Assembly (NCBI RefSeq): GCF_900174485.1
Contig: NZ_LT837803.1
Span: 682,001 to 746,000, forward strand
DNA: 64,000 nucleotides
Source of the DNA: Sterolibacterium denitrificans
Lineage (GTDB): Bacteria > Pseudomonadota > Gammaproteobacteria > Burkholderiales > Rhodocyclaceae
Direction of reading: 5' to 3'
Shown: positions 51,663 to 60,793 of the stretch, one piece after another
Layout: the number at the start of each line of letters is the position of its first letter
How positions within the stretch are numbered: the first letter of the stretch is position 1
Position numbers and translations under genes: made by a program
The notes under the pieces: generated by a model
Seen by the model: only the letters and a program-made list of their open reading frames with translations
Database searches by the model: none
Told to the model about the DNA's origin: nothing

Positions 51663-52826
51663 TTAGACGGTGAAGGGGTCGGGAATGGTGCGCGGCAAGT
51701 CGCGGTCGAGGATGTCGGCGGCGATCAGCTCTTCCAGATGGCGCGAATCCCACCAGTTGAGCTGCAACTGCTTGGCGCGGCGGTAGTAGAGCTGGATGTC
51801 GTAGTCGAGGGTGAAGCCGATCCCGCCATGCACCTGCTGCGCCATGGAAGTCACGTCGCGGAAGGTCTTGCAGGCGAACAGCTTGGCCATCGGCGCCAGG
51901 CGCGCCGTATCCTTGCCCACGCTGTGCGCCCAGGCGGCTTCATACACCAGCATGCGCGCGCCATCGACCGTGGTGGTGGCGTCCGACATGTAGTGCGCCA
52001 GGGCCTGGAACTGTCCCAGCGGCTTGTCGAACTGCTTGCGATCCTTGGAATATTGCACGGTGATGTCCAGCGCCTGCTGGGCGCCGCCGGCCGCGAAGGC
52101 GGCGAGCAGGATGATGCCGTCGTGCATGCAGGCATTCCAGGCCTGCCAGCCCGAGCCGGCCGCGCCGAGGCGATTCGCCGCCGGCACCTTGACGTTGTCG
52201 AAGGTCAGGCGGTATTGCGTGTCGGAAGCCATGCTCAACTGCTGGTCGTAGGTCAGGCCGGCGGCAGCGGCATCGACCAGCAGCAGATCGACGTCCTGCT
52301 CGCCGTCGCCGGTGCGCACCAGCACGATCAACTGCTGTGCGGCCCTGGCGCAGAAGACGTGGCGCTTGATGCCGTTGAGCACATAGTCGTTGCCTTCCAG
52401 CCGGGCGCGCATCTGCACGCCGGCCGCGCCATAGCCGTTGTCCGGCTCCAGCCAGGCGGGGACGACGATGGCTTCGCCGCTGGCGATCTTCGGCAGCAGC
52501 GCCTGCTTCTGTTCGGCGCTGCCGGCGCGGGTCAGCGCCAGCGCGGCCATCACGGAGGAGGAGAAGAACGGACCGGGCGTCAGGGTGCGCCCCATTTCCT
52601 CGAGAATCACCGCGCAGTCGAGCATGTTGAGCCCCATGCCGCCGAATTCCTCCGGCACCAGGATGCCCAGCAGGCCGGTTTCCTGCATCTGCGCCCACAG
52701 TTCGGTGGGCAGGCCGACCGGATCGTCCTCCATCTTGCGCACCACGTCCATGCCGCTGTAGTCGGCGCAGAGGTTGCGGGTCATGTCGCGGAACATGTTC
52801 TGTTCGTCGGTAAACTTGAGATCCAT
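51663..52826 (-). CDS. Acyl-CoA dehydrogenase subunit lacking the usual catalytic glutamate
   Basis: 387 residues from ATG 52826 with GAGAGGCG. FAD-binding fold with VLNGIKRHVFCAR near 185 and RKQFDKPLGQFQALAHYMSD near 280. In the segment where family members have the base glutamate (NVER), this protein reads CMHDGIILLAA, with no Glu. In alpha2-beta2 acyl-CoA dehydrogenases for sterol side chains (for example ChsE4-ChsE5) one subunit also lacks the base. Its partner is probably the protein at 55058. Confidence 0.85.
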   Translation of the reverse strand: MDLKFTDEQNMFRDMTRNLCADYSGMDVVRKMEDDPVGLPTELWAQMQETGLLGILVPEEFGGMGLNMLDCAVILEEMGRTLTPGPFFSSSVMAALALTRAGSAEQKQALLPKIASGEAIVVPAWLEPDNGYGAAGVQMRARLEGNDYVLNGIKRHVFCARAAQQLIVLVRTGDGEQDVDLLLVDAAAAGLTYDQQLSMASDTQYRLTFDNVKVPAANRLGAAGSGWQAWNACMHDGIILLAAFAAGGAQQALDITVQYSKDRKQFDKPLGQFQALAHYMSDATTTVDGARMLVYEAAWAHSVGKDTARLAPMAKLFACKTFRDVTSMAQQVHGGIGFTLDYDIQLYYRRAKQLQLNWWDSRHLEELIAADILDRDLPRTIPDPFTV

Positions 52827-52855
52827 CGTTCGCCTCTCGTCAAATAATTCGTTTT

Positions 52856-53341
52856 TCAGGGTTTCCAGTCGGCGCCACGGCGCTGCCAGGGATTGTCGGA
52901 TTCGCTCGTTGGCACGGCCACTCGCGCCTGGCATTCGGTGGCCACCTTGTCGCCGACCGAGACGGCCAGTTCCAGATCCAGCCAGCCGCAGCCGGTATCG
53001 TCGATGGCTGCCTTGACGACGTGGCCGCTGAAGCGCATTTCGTCGCCGGGAAAGACCGAGCTTTTCATCTTGAACTTCATCCGTCCCAGGCGGCCCTTGG
53101 GGCCCGTCCAGTCGGTGATGTAGCGCTCGAACCAGGCCGCGTTGGTCGGCGTGTTGATGAAGATGTCGCGGATGCCGTTGCGATTCACGGCGAAATCCTT
53201 GTCATGGTGCATCGGCCGCCAGTCGCGGCTGGCCAGGGCGCCCAGCACCACGGTGGTGGCGGTGACGGCATGGGTCAGCGGCGGCAGTTCCTCGCCTTCC
53301 TTGATCTGCCCATGCAGACGGTTGTTGATCGCTGCGCTCAT
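52856..53341 (-). CDS. MaoC-like hydratase subunit with Asp/His pair
   Basis: 161 residues from ATG 53341. Hot-dog fold: ALASRDWRPMHHDKDFA contains an Asp-X4-His pair (D40, H45) of the MaoC active site, and PGDEMRFSGHV follows. It hydrates enoyl-CoA, probably only with its partner. Its start overlaps the stop of the next gene by four bases (ATGA at 53338), the same layout as the ChsH1-ChsH2 heteromer. Confidence 0.82.
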   Translation of the reverse strand: MSAAINNRLHGQIKEGEELPPLTHAVTATTVVLGALASRDWRPMHHDKDFAVNRNGIRDIFINTPTNAAWFERYITDWTGPKGRLGRMKFKMKSSVFPGDEMRFSGHVVKAAIDDTGCGWLDLELAVSVGDKVATECQARVAVPTSESDNPWQRRGADWKP

Positions 53342-53874
53342 TGGCCGGGCTTCCTGTAACCGAGGCAGGTATAGGTGTCGGTGCCCACCCACTCGCCGCG
53401 TTGATTGACGGTCTCGACGTCGATGGTCCAGAAGCGGCCGCGGCCCAGCTTGGTGTCTTTCAATTCACCCACCGAACGCACGATCTGGCGGATGGTCAGC
53501 ACGTCGCCCATGCGCACCGGCTCGCCGAACACCGTTTCGTTGCTCGCCACCACCGCTTCGGGCAGGTCGAGCAGACGCTTGAGGTCGAAATGGGTCATCA
53601 GCGCGGTGCGTTCTCCGGTCGCCCCCGGCGCCCAATGGTGCGGACGGAACCAGACCGACAGCATGGACGGCGGCGCGATTGGCCCGCCGGTCAGTTCCTC
53701 GGCCACTGCCGGCTGCCAGTAGAGCGGATTGCCGTTCTGTACCGAGGCGCAACTGGTCAGCACATAGCCCTGCTCGATCGGGAATTCGGTTTGTTCCTCG
53801 TATTGCGGCTGGCCGATCAGCGCCTGCACGGCAGGCGGCAGATCGGTGGCCGACGGCGGATATTCGGTTGCCAT
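53338..53874 (-). CDS. MaoC/FAS1-like dehydratase partner subunit
   Basis: 178 residues. The N-terminal hot-dog domain has NPLYWQP and APPSMLSVWFRPHHW near 48-80, with SVGELKDTKLGRGRFW near 135. It lacks the obvious Asp-X4-His pair of its neighbour. Direct overlap with the 52856 gene suggests a heterodimer. Ten bases separate it from the racemase-like gene upstream. Confidence 0.78.
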   Translation of the reverse strand: MATEYPPSATDLPPAVQALIGQPQYEEQTEFPIEQGYVLTSCASVQNGNPLYWQPAVAEELTGGPIAPPSMLSVWFRPHHWAPGATGERTALMTHFDLKRLLDLPEAVVASNETVFGEPVRMGDVLTIRQIVRSVGELKDTKLGRGRFWTIDVETVNQRGEWVGTDTYTCLGYRKPGQ

Positions 53875-53884
53875 CCCGTCCTCC

Positions 53885-55045
53885 TTATTCCACCGCGCCG
53901 CTGGTTTTCAGCGCGGCAATCTCGTCAGCCGAGAAACCGGCACGGGCAAACACGGTATCGCTGTCCGTCGTGCCCGGAGCGGCCACCTGATGCTCGGGTT
54001 GCTGGCGCTCGCCGCCGGCGAGCACCGGGCCGAGCTGCTCGAAGGCGCCTTTCTCGGGATGACGCGCATTCATGAAGGTCTGGCGCGCGCGCAGGTGTTC
54101 GTTGTGCACCACTTCGGCAATCGACAGCACGGGCGCGGTGCAGGTGTCGGCGCCGGCGAGCAGTGCCACCCACTCGTCACGCGTTTTGGTCTTGAAGCGG
54201 GCGGCGAAGGCCGCGCGCATTTCTTCCTGCCTGGCGGCGTCGTACTGGCTGCCGCTGAACTGTTCGAGATCAAGCAGGCGGCAGAGATTCTTGAAGAAAT
54301 GCCCCTCGATGGCACCCACCGAGATGTGCTGGCCGTCGCCGCAGGTATACACGCCATACCAAGCGTACTTGCCGGTGAGCACGGCATTGTTCGGCCGGGT
54401 TTCTTCGCCCGTGGCCAGATACTGGTCCAGATACAGCGACATCAGGTTCAGCACGCCGTCGGTGATCGACACGTCGAGATAGGAGCCGCTGCCGGTCTTC
54501 TCGGCATTCAGCAGCGCGGCGATGATGGACAGCGCCGCCTGCATGCCGCCGCCGGCGCTGTCGGCCACCGTGGCGCCGGGGATCGCCGGCTTGCCTTCGG
54601 CATCCGTGCCGCTGCAGCCGAGGAAGCCGCCGACCGCCAGATAGTTGATGTCGTGTCCCACCCACTGCGCGTAAGGCCCATCCTGGCCGTAGCCGCTGGT
54701 CGAGCAATAGACGATCTTCGGATTGACCTTCTTCAGGTCTGCATAGCCCACGCCCAGACGCGCGGCCACGCCGGGGCGGTAGCTTTCGATCACCACATCG
54801 ACGCTTTTCGCCAGGCGCAGGATGGCCTCACGGCCGGCATCCGACTTGAGATCGACGCGGATCTTCTGCGTGCCGCGGCCGGCGCCGTAGGCATGGAATA
54901 CCGGCTCGATCTGCTTGGCGCCCTTGGCGGCGACCGGCGCGACCTTGATGATGTTCATGCCGTAATCGGCGAGGATGCGCGAGGCGCGCGCCGCCGGGCC
55001 GACGCTGGCCAGGTCGAGGACGTTGTAACCTTTGAGGAATGACAT
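53885..55045 (-). CDS. CaiB/BaiF family protein, alpha-methylacyl-CoA racemase-like
   Basis: 386 residues. Racemase histidine motif WVGHDINYL has H131 and the partner aspartate is D162 in VADSAGGG. That fits 2-methylacyl-CoA racemases rather than CoA-transferases. It lies 12 bases after the acyl-CoA dehydrogenase gene at 55058 in the same operon. Together with the gene at 12621 there are two racemase-like proteins near side-chain oxidation genes. Confidence 0.85.
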   Translation of the reverse strand: MSFLKGYNVLDLASVGPAARASRILADYGMNIIKVAPVAAKGAKQIEPVFHAYGAGRGTQKIRVDLKSDAGREAILRLAKSVDVVIESYRPGVAARLGVGYADLKKVNPKIVYCSTSGYGQDGPYAQWVGHDINYLAVGGFLGCSGTDAEGKPAIPGATVADSAGGGMQAALSIIAALLNAEKTGSGSYLDVSITDGVLNLMSLYLDQYLATGEETRPNNAVLTGKYAWYGVYTCGDGQHISVGAIEGHFFKNLCRLLDLEQFSGSQYDAARQEEMRAAFAARFKTKTRDEWVALLAGADTCTAPVLSIAEVVHNEHLRARQTFMNARHPEKGAFEQLGPVLAGGERQQPEHQVAAPGTTDSDTVFARAGFSADEIAALKTSGAVE

Positions 55046-55057
55046 GAGTCGACCTGC

Positions 55058-56239
55058 TTAAAAGCTGCGCGGCAGGCCGAGCTTGCGCTGGGCGATGATG
55101 TTCTTCTGCACTTCCGAAGCGCCGCCGCCGATGGTGTCGATGACGGTGTAGGTGTAGCAGCTCTCGGCGCGGCCTTTCAGCGGCGCGTCCTGCGTGTGCA
55201 GGCACAGTTGCGAGCCGGGGCCGGCGATGTCCATGGTGGCATCGGCCAGACGGCGGGAGAGTTCGGTGGCGTAGAGCTTGTATTCGGAAGCCTCGTTGGA
55301 CGGCGTCTTGTCGCTGTGCAGCGCCGCATCGACGAACTGCACGCCGAGCACGCGCGCCACTTCGCATTCGGTGGCCAACTGGGCAATCTTCTGGCGGATC
55401 ACCGGATCGTCCTTGAGCGCCTTGCCGTCCTTTTTGCCGTTCTTCACGTGGTCGGCCAGCAACTCCATGCGGCCGCGGATCGGCGAGAAAGTGAACATCG
55501 TGAAGCGCTCGATGTCCAGCGCCTCGGCGATGTACTGGAAGCCCTTGTTGAGTTCGCCGACGCGGTAGTCGTCATGGACGAAGACGTTGTCGAAGAACAC
55601 CGCGTTGGTGCGCTCCTTGCCCATGGTGTACATCGGGTGGATGGTCAGCCCCGGGTCGTCCATGCGGATCAGGAACAGGGTGATGCCGTGGTGCTTCTTG
55701 GCATCCGGATCGGTGCGCGCGCCGACCCAGTACCAGTCGGCGAAGTGGGCCGAGGTGGTGAACACCTTCTGGCCGTTCAACACCCAGCCGTCGCCCTTGC
55801 GCTCGGCCTTCAGACGCATGGCGGCGGCGTCCGAGCCGGCTTCGGGTTCGGAATAGCCGACGGCGAATTCGATTTCGGCGTTGAGGATCTTCGGCAGGAA
55901 TTCCTGCTTGAGCTTCTCCGAGCCGACCTTGATCAGGGTCTTGCCGATGATGCCCACGCCCTTGCCGATCTGCGGCGCGCCGACCGAGGAGAGTTTCTCG
56001 TTGAGCAGGAATTCGTAGAAGCCCGCGCCATCCTGGCCGCCGTACTGCTTCGGCCAGGTGATGCCCAGCCAGCCCTTTTTGGCCATCTTCGCGGTGAACT
56101 CGCGGCGCTCCGGCGTATCGCAGACCTGCGCCATGTTCTCGCGCGTCACGTCCATGTACTTGACGTCGTTGTTCTCCTTGAAAAACGCATCGACCTCGCG
56201 CAGAAACGCCTGCTCTTCCTGGGAAAATTCAAAATCCAT
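55058..56239 (-). CDS. Acyl-CoA dehydrogenase with catalytic glutamate
   Basis: 393 residues. ACAD motifs: VGYSEPEAGSDAAA near 127-140, WVLNGQKVFTTSAHFADW near 152-169, and LDIERFTMF near 241-249, in which E244 lies at the position of the ChsE4 glutamate. The C-terminus GGGASEVQKNIIAQRKLGL is typical. It is first in the operon that runs to 48210. It likely forms an alpha2-beta2 enzyme with the Glu-lacking protein at 51663. Confidence 0.9.
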   Translation of the reverse strand: MDFEFSQEEQAFLREVDAFFKENNDVKYMDVTRENMAQVCDTPERREFTAKMAKKGWLGITWPKQYGGQDGAGFYEFLLNEKLSSVGAPQIGKGVGIIGKTLIKVGSEKLKQEFLPKILNAEIEFAVGYSEPEAGSDAAAMRLKAERKGDGWVLNGQKVFTTSAHFADWYWVGARTDPDAKKHHGITLFLIRMDDPGLTIHPMYTMGKERTNAVFFDNVFVHDDYRVGELNKGFQYIAEALDIERFTMFTFSPIRGRMELLADHVKNGKKDGKALKDDPVIRQKIAQLATECEVARVLGVQFVDAALHSDKTPSNEASEYKLYATELSRRLADATMDIAGPGSQLCLHTQDAPLKGRAESCYTYTVIDTIGGGASEVQKNIIAQRKLGLPRSF

Positions 56240-56476
56240 CGCTCGACTCCATGTATGTAGGGCTGTGGTAATGGCGATTAACGGGTGCGGGTGGCGGGCA
56301 CCCAGGGTTGGGGATACCCGGGCCAGCGTTTCATTGTAGTGAGAGAACGCGCCCCGTGTCTCGTCCGGGGGCTTCGCAAGTGGCCTAATTGGATTCTGAA
56401 ATGTCCACGGCGCCGGCCTGCCCGCGTCGCGGCGTCATTGGTCACTGGTCATCGGCCACTGTGCTGCCGCCCGCGC

Positions 56477-57307
56477 TCAGGCCGGCACGCCGACGATCAC
56501 GCTCGATGCCTTGAAGATCGCGCTTGCCGTCTGGCCGACCGCCAGGGCCAGCGCGTGGCAGCTTTCGTTGGTGATGACTGCGGCAATCGATCCGCCGGCC
56601 GGTAGTTCGATGATCACTTCGCTGTTCACCGCGCCGATCTGCAGGCGCGAGATGCGGCCGCTGATGCGGTTGCGCGCCGAGAATCCCGCCTTCTGCTCAT
56701 CGGTGACGACGATGATGGAAGACGCCTTGACGAGGGCGAAGGCTTCGCTGCCGAGGCGCAGATCGAGGCTGTCGCGGCTGGCGTGGGTGAGGATGGCGGT
56801 CAGCGTCAGGCCGCCGGGTATGGCCAGTTCGATTTCATCATTGATGCTGCCGGGCCGGATCGCCGTGACCTGGCCGAGAAACTGGTTGCGCGCGCTGGTC
56901 TTCATGTTCATCCTGCGGATCAGCAGGAAATCATGGGTGATGCCTTCGGCCTGCCGGCTGAGTTGCTCGATGAACTGGCGGTGCTCGCGTTCGATGATCC
57001 TGAAATTGGCGACGAGCCGTTCGCCGCGCTGCGTCAGGCGGGTGCCGCCGCCGCCCTTGCCGCCGGTGAGGCGTTCGACCAGCGGTTCGCCGGCCAGATT
57101 GTTCATCGCATCGATGGCGTCCCAGGCGGCCTTGTAGCTCATCTTGATGGATTTGGCGGCCTGGCTGATCGAGCCGTATTCGGCGATGCGCGCGAGCAGA
57201 TCGACGCGTCCGGCGCCGCCGAAATTCTCGCCGGCCATGGTCAGCCAGATCGAGCCGTGCACGGCGAGATCCTGGCCTTCCTTGTGCTTTGCGCTTGCTT
57301 TTCTCAT
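56477..57307 (-). CDS. modE: Molybdate-dependent regulator ModE
   Basis: 276 residues. N-terminal winged helix LLARIAEYGSISQAAKSIKMSY near 37-58 (written in parts), then two Mop/TOBE repeats beginning SARNQFLGQVTAI near 139 and SARNRISGRISRL near 208. ModE binds molybdate or tungstate through its TOBE domains and then binds DNA, repressing uptake genes. No modABC genes are in the window. Downstream in position are a cytochrome c/molybdopterin-domain gene and a TonB receptor gene. Confidence 0.93.
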   Translation of the reverse strand: MRKASAKHKEGQDLAVHGSIWLTMAGENFGGAGRVDLLARIAEYGSISQAAKSIKMSYKAAWDAIDAMNNLAGEPLVERLTGGKGGGGTRLTQRGERLVANFRIIEREHRQFIEQLSRQAEGITHDFLLIRRMNMKTSARNQFLGQVTAIRPGSINDEIELAIPGGLTLTAILTHASRDSLDLRLGSEAFALVKASSIIVVTDEQKAGFSARNRISGRISRLQIGAVNSEVIIELPAGGSIAAVITNESCHALALAVGQTASAIFKASSVIVGVPA

Positions 57308-57424
57308 GCTGTGCTTTCCGTATCACCCGAAAGGGAAAGGGGACAAGCATAGCCTGTTTTCGTTGGTATCCCACAGCGGGGGCGGCTGACTCGCACCGTC
57401 ATGTACCGTCGCGCAAAAGAAAAA

Positions 57425-57450
57425 GGCCACTGCCCGATCGGACAGTGGCC
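57425..57450 (-). terminator. Intrinsic terminator of the cytochrome c/molybdopterin gene
   Basis: GGCCACTGCCCGA pairs with TCGGACAGTGGCC (12 of 13). On the minus strand the hairpin is followed by TTTTTCTTTT, placed about 80 bases after the stop codon of the minus-strand gene ending at 57532. Confidence 0.8.
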
Positions 57451-57531
57451 AAATAGACCCACTCAGGGGAGATGCGGGTTCAGCGGGGTCGTCGATGGCC
57501 GCCGTGCGTGTCGCGGCCCATCGGCGATTCC

Positions 57532-58410
57532 TCAATCGGCGATTTTCTTGACCTCGATGTTTTGCAGCCATTTGACATGGCGCGGGCCGGTGCGGGTGTC
57601 CTTGGACGAGACCATGGCGATGCGGCCGTCCGTGTCGCCCAGCGGCTTGCCGTTTTTCTCGAAGAACACCATGACACCCTCGCCCAGCGGCGAGTTGAAG
57701 ATCTCGTTCCAGGAGAACACCGCCTTGTAGCCGTCGCTGGCGGTGGCGACGATGGCCAGTTTCTTCACGTCGTTGTGGCCCGGGGCGACGATTTCGGCCT
57801 TGTTGAGTATGTCGATGAGACGCACGCCCTTGAAATTCTCCAGCTTGCCCCGGTCGGCGCCGCTCTGGCAGACCAGCGGTACTTCGCCGACCTGCTGCGG
57901 CGGGAAGCGGCGCAGCGCATCGGGATCGAGCGTCAGCGGGTTCTTCACGACGCCGGTGACGGTGATCTGCTCGGTGACGAACAGGCGCGAAATGTCGGGA
58001 ATCTCGCCGGTGGTGTTCAGCACCCAGCGCGCCAGCTTGCGCGCGTCGGCAGGCGAGACGTGGTTGGCCGGCATGAAGGGCAGGCTGGCCTTGCCGGCCT
58101 GCATCCAGCCCAGGCCGTCCGGCCCGGTGCCTTCGATGATGTGCTTGGCCAGCAGGGCTTCGGCATCCGCCTTGTTGCCGGCATATTTCGCCGCGACGTC
58201 CTGGTACGCGGGGCCGTTGCCCTTGCCCGCGCCACGGTGGCAGGCAAGACAGCCGCTCTTCTGGGCGAGTACCGCCGTCGCTGCGGCTTCGTCGCCGCCC
58301 GCCGTGGCGGCGTGATGGCCCGCCGCCACGGCGTTGCCGCCCAGCAGCACGAGGGTGGCGGCAGCAGCAGCGGTAAACGACAGGCTCAGGGTGGTTCGCA
58401 ATGTCTTCAT
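57532..58410 (-). CDS. Exported cytochrome c fused to a short molybdopterin-oxidoreductase-like domain
   Basis: 292 residues. Signal peptide (FTAAAAATLVLLGGNAVA) then a single c-type heme site CLACH near residue 54 with an axial methionine candidate in LPFMPAN near 112. The C-terminal 150 residues resemble the short sulfite-oxidase-type molybdopterin domain: VTGVVKNPLTLDPDALRRF near 152, a cysteine in VPLVCQSGA near 180, GVRLIDIL, and ASDGYKAVFSW. It is periplasmic and may transfer electrons from an oxidation step to respiration. The cysteine could be the metal ligand; full cofactor binding is unproved. Flanked by modE and a TonB receptor. Confidence 0.78.
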   Translation of the reverse strand: MKTLRTTLSLSFTAAAAATLVLLGGNAVAAGHHAATAGGDEAAATAVLAQKSGCLACHRGAGKGNGPAYQDVAAKYAGNKADAEALLAKHIIEGTGPDGLGWMQAGKASLPFMPANHVSPADARKLARWVLNTTGEIPDISRLFVTEQITVTGVVKNPLTLDPDALRRFPPQQVGEVPLVCQSGADRGKLENFKGVRLIDILNKAEIVAPGHNDVKKLAIVATASDGYKAVFSWNEIFNSPLGEGVMVFFEKNGKPLGDTDGRIAMVSSKDTRTGPRHVKWLQNIEVKKIAD

Positions 58411-58490
58411 GTCATGCTCCGAAAGGTTTGAATCAGGATCAGGCGACTCCAGGCAGCGTCATTTCCGCGCCTGGATCGTGCCCGGATAGC

Positions 58491-58516
58491 GTCATCCCCG
58501 CGCAGGCGGGGATGAC
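58491..58516. repeat. REP-like palindrome, perfect 11-bp arms
   Basis: GTCATCCCCGC and GCGGGGATGAC around GCAG. It is in the gap between the TonB receptor stop and the cytochrome gene start, so it could also end the receptor transcript. Same family as the repeats at 831 and 51520. Confidence 0.7.
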
Positions 58517-58577
58517 GGATCAGGATGGAGACGCCGTATCAAAGGGTTTCAAAGGGTCTCAAGGGCTCGCCGAGCGC

Positions 58578-60641
58578 TCAGAACGTATAGACGCCGTTGG
58601 CGAACCACATGCGGCCGGGCTGCGGGAAGCCGCTGGAGAACTCGTAGTTCTTGTCGCCGGCATTGTTGACGCCGGCTTCCAGGGTCAGATCCTTCATCGG
58701 CCGGTAGGCGACCTTCAGGTTCAGCGTGGTGTAGGCGCCCAGCTCAACCGTATCCGAGACCCAGCGCTTGCTGTTGTTTTCGACGAAGGCGATGAAGTCG
58801 AGGTTTTCGGCCGGACGATAGCGTGCATGCACGGTCGCCTTGCGCTTGGGTACGTCGTAGACCTTGGCGCCGCTGCGGCTGTTGGGATTGCTGATGATCT
58901 TGGGCTCCGTGTGGGTGTAGTTGCCGCCCAGTTCGAGCTGGGCCGAGACCTGGCCGCGCAAGCCCAATTCGATGCCGCTGTAGCGCACTTCGCCGACGTT
59001 GCGCCGCTGGCAGACGTTGCCTACCGGATCCGGTACCGTCGGCGCGGTGCAGTTTTTGCTGGGATCGGGATACCAGTCCTGGATCTTGTTATCGACGGTG
59101 CTGTGGAAGATCGCGGCTTCGGCCTTGGCGTTTTGCCACGGCGTGCCCTGGTAGCCGATTTCGTAGTTAACCGACTTTTCCGGCTGCAGGTTGGGGTTCT
59201 CGATGTATCTGCCTTGAGCTCCGTTGTAGCGATCCTGCAGCGAGGGCAGGCGCGTCTTCTTCGAGGCGGTGGCGTACAGGCGGGTCGACGACGACCAGTC
59301 GTGGAACAGGCCGGCCTGGAAATCGTTGGCCGATTGGCTGCCCGGCAGCGTCAGCGTCAGATTGTCGGACTTGTAGATCTTGTTCGGCTTCAGTTCGTGA
59401 TGGCTGGCACCCAGGGAGAGCAGCAGGTCGGAACGGATCTGATAGTTGTTCTCGAGAGCGTACGAGACCAGCGTGTCCTCCATGCGGTCATAGCGGGGCG
59501 GGATGTATGAGTAGTCGTTCTTGTCGTGGATGTCCTTCTTGTAGAAGGCGAACAGGCGCAGGGTGTTGTCCTTGATGCGCGTCGATTCCAGTTCCACCGA
59601 GCCGCCGTAGGTCTTGTCGTTGTAGATGCTGGAGCCGGTGCCGTTGATCGTGGTGAACGTCGCGTTCGTGTACATGTCGATCGCGTTGTCGAAAGTGTCG
59701 TGGTAGAGCTTGAACTTCAGCGTCTCGTTTGCACCCAGCGCCGTGCGCGTGGTGAGGTAAACGCTTTCCTTGTTCCAGTAAGGCCAGCGCCAGGTCTGGC
59801 CGGTGCCGGCGGTGCTGGTGGGTTGCCCTTTTTCGCCTTCCTGCTTGAGGTAGCTGATCGCGTACTCGTCGGTGGCATTCGGCGTCAGGCCGAACTTGAG
59901 CGAGACCTTGCTGTCCTTGCGATAGGAGTTGTTGCGCTCGCCGCCATCCTCGTACAGCGCCGCGCCCGGTTTCGGCACGAAGCTGGAGGACATGCGGAAC
60001 CAGTCGCTTTCCAGGTACGAGACGCCGCCCTGGATGTACCACAGGCCTTGGTTGCTGCCGACATTCACCGACGCCTTGCGTTCGTTGCCCTCGCCGAAGC
60101 CGAGCTGGACGTTGCCTTCGAGCTGCTTCACCGGCTTGCGCGTGACCAGGTTGATCGCGCCGGCCATGGTGTTGGGGCCGTAGGCCACCGAGGTGAAGCC
60201 CTTGGCGACCTGGATCGCGGCCAGATCGGCGGTGGTGAAGCGGTTCATGTCCACCGCGCCGTCGAACGGGATATAGACGGGAATGCCGTCGATGAACAGG
60301 CCGACCTTGCTCGTCTCGAAGCCGCGGATCGAAACGCGCCGCTCGTTCTTCTGGCCGTGGGAGAGGGTGATGCCGGAAAGCAGGTTCAGTGCGTCGGCAA
60401 TGTTCTCACGGTTGAATTGCTGGATTTCCTCGCTGGTGACGACCGAGGCGACCTGGTCTTCGGAGATGCCGCCGGATTGCGGCGCCGTCGCGCTCACGAC
60501 GACCGTGCCCAGCGTGAAGACCGAACCCGACGGGGGGGCGCTCGTTTGCGCCAGAACGCTGCCGGAAGCCAGCGCCGATGCCATGGCAAGGGCGATCAGG
60601 GTCGGCCGGGTGTTGGGGAGGGGGTGTGCTTGTGGTTTCAT
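58578..60641 (-). CDS. TonB-dependent outer-membrane receptor
   Basis: 687 residues from ATG 60641 with CAGGAAGATATTG. A signal peptide (LIALAMASALASGSVLA), then a TonB-box-like FTLGTVVVSA near 40, a plug domain with VTSEEIQQFNRENIADALNLL (written in parts) and RVSIRGFE, and a long beta-barrel ending GVYTF, with the terminal phenylalanine. Transports a scarce ligand with energy from TonB. Its ligand is not identified; adjacency to modE and AT-rich palindromes upstream suggest molybdate, tungstate or a metallophore rather than a sterol. Two cysteines (KNCTAP, VCQRR) sit in one barrel loop. Confidence 0.9.
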   Translation of the reverse strand: MKPQAHPLPNTRPTLIALAMASALASGSVLAQTSAPPSGSVFTLGTVVVSATAPQSGGISEDQVASVVTSEEIQQFNRENIADALNLLSGITLSHGQKNERRVSIRGFETSKVGLFIDGIPVYIPFDGAVDMNRFTTADLAAIQVAKGFTSVAYGPNTMAGAINLVTRKPVKQLEGNVQLGFGEGNERKASVNVGSNQGLWYIQGGVSYLESDWFRMSSSFVPKPGAALYEDGGERNNSYRKDSKVSLKFGLTPNATDEYAISYLKQEGEKGQPTSTAGTGQTWRWPYWNKESVYLTTRTALGANETLKFKLYHDTFDNAIDMYTNATFTTINGTGSSIYNDKTYGGSVELESTRIKDNTLRLFAFYKKDIHDKNDYSYIPPRYDRMEDTLVSYALENNYQIRSDLLLSLGASHHELKPNKIYKSDNLTLTLPGSQSANDFQAGLFHDWSSSTRLYATASKKTRLPSLQDRYNGAQGRYIENPNLQPEKSVNYEIGYQGTPWQNAKAEAAIFHSTVDNKIQDWYPDPSKNCTAPTVPDPVGNVCQRRNVGEVRYSGIELGLRGQVSAQLELGGNYTHTEPKIISNPNSRSGAKVYDVPKRKATVHARYRPAENLDFIAFVENNSKRWVSDTVELGAYTTLNLKVAYRPMKDLTLEAGVNNAGDKNYEFSSGFPQPGRMWFANGVYTF

Positions 60642-60656
60642 CAATATCTTCCTGGT

Positions 60657-60680
60657 CGAAATATTAGAGTTGATATAACG
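60657..60680 (-). promoter_or_regulatory. Candidate ModE site overlapping the receptor promoter
   Basis: Plus strand CGAAATAT, 8-base spacer, ATATAACG; arms match at 6 of 8. On the minus strand it reads CGTTATAT...TAATATTTCG, which resembles the E. coli ModE operator as I recall it. It overlaps a promoter-like TCGACA (18-base gap) TAATAT. Confidence 0.5.
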
Positions 60681-60793
60681 AGAGTGTCGAAAATGAAAGG
60701 GCTTTACTTTTACCCGCCCCTGAACATGCTGATGTATCAATGGTTTTCAGGAACTGGAGGCGCCGGGAGACAAAGGCGCCGAGTTTGCAGCGG

